From Clostridia bacterium (lineage in GTDB: Bacteria; Bacillota; Clostridia; Acetivibrionales; DSM-2933), in contig JAOAEJ010000067.1 of assembly GCA_026416815.1 (NCBI GenBank), positions 96,886-160,885 of the forward strand: a stretch of DNA of 64,000 nt, in the 5' to 3' direction. Made by a program: the position numbers and the translations under genes. Of this stretch, positions 63,904-64,000 are shown piece by piece. Position 1 is the stretch's first letter. Each line of letters starts with the position of its first letter. A model generated the notes under the pieces. It did not search any database. It was not told where the DNA came from and saw only the letters and a program-made list of their open reading frames with translations.

Positions 63904-63940
63904 ATTAGTTAGTGCCTAATTAATTTAGGCACTAACTAAT
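63904..63940. repeat. Perfect hairpin after truncated radC
   Basis: ATTAGTTAGTGCCTAA (63904-63919) pairs exactly with 63925-63940, with a 5-nt loop. It could be a terminator of radC, or the operator or end structure of an inserted element. Its GCCTAA/TTAGGC core resembles the other hairpin repeats. Confidence 0.55.
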
Positions 63941-63955
63941 TGAGGTGGTTACTAA

Positions 63956-64000
63956 ATGACAAAAAAAGATTATCTCTCAGTAATAAGTAAAGATAATGAT
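63956..64000 (+). CDS. Start of an unknown gene (cut by the window end)
   Basis: ATG 63956 is preceded by GAGGTGG (63942-63948) at 7 nt, and 15 codons (MTKKDYLSVISKDND) are open to the edge. It is too short to identify. Because it lies directly behind the point where radC is broken, it may be the first gene of an inserted element. Confidence 0.5.
   Translation, partial: MTKKDYLSVISKDND

Noticed and set aside
1..64000. CRISPR arrays, tRNA and rRNA genes
   Set aside because: No regularly spaced direct repeats with unique spacers, and no cloverleaf or rRNA-like stretch was recognised by eye; a tRNA scan would settle the last point.

Overview
The window looks like a chromosomal segment of an AT-rich, spore-forming, Gram-positive anaerobe of the class Clostridia, possibly the cellulolytic cluster-III relatives (Acetivibrio / Ruminiclostridium / Pseudobacteroides type). 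Pointers are the ytrH-ytrI sporulation pair, a YhcN/YlaJ-type spore lipoprotein, SLH-domain surface proteins with Thr-Pro linkers, a MecA adaptor, an LTA-synthase-like enzyme, TTG/GTG starts behind strong Shine-Dalgarno (SD) sequences, and many U-tailed hairpin terminators. The species assignment is inference. I saw no rRNA, tRNA or CRISPR array.

Layout. 1-6.7 kb: end of an amino-acid ABC ATPase gene, isoaspartyl dipeptidase, a decayed Ser/Thr kinase-GGDEF gene, a large RND exporter and a spore-type lipoprotein. 6.8-12.4 kb: three tandem paralogous membrane diguanylate cyclases, each with its own promoter. 12.6-18.9 kb: Na/Pi-type transporter, ytrHI, DUF4397 protein, esterase and LTA-synthase-like protein. 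19-24 kb: SEC-C protein, Cys-rich protein, XRE/S24-like regulator, citrate synthase, and an Lrp regulator with alanine dehydrogenase. 24.1-34.1 kb: a long structured leader, a 2057-residue repeat surface protein and its SLH-domain neighbour. 34.1-44.3 kb: NSS transporter, chemoreceptor, amidohydrolase, NHLRC2-like thioredoxin protein, azlCD and pyruvate kinase. 44.5-49.2 kb: PilZ protein and a CHASE4 hybrid kinase-Hpt-REC phosphorelay. 49.4-55.3 kb: an exosortase-G (XrtG) type cluster: PTPS-related membrane protein, a C-terminally anchored substrate-like protein, the exosortase and a glycosyltransferase. 55.6-64 kb: lon, a MASE3-like/PP2C phosphatase, mecA, maf and a radC gene truncated inside its metal-binding motif, followed by the start of a foreign-looking gene.

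Themes. Cyclic-di-GMP signalling recurs: three GGDEF proteins, a GGDEF relic and a PilZ receptor. The cell surface is the second theme: exosortase, SLH and repeat proteins, and the LTA-like enzyme. The third is small non-coding repeats. There is a 126-bp MITE-like element in two inverted copies, one of them inside the exosortase operon. There is a degenerate repeat of about 70 bp just beyond the 3' ends of four minus-strand genes. There is also a family of hairpins with an AGGCAA/TTGCCT core.
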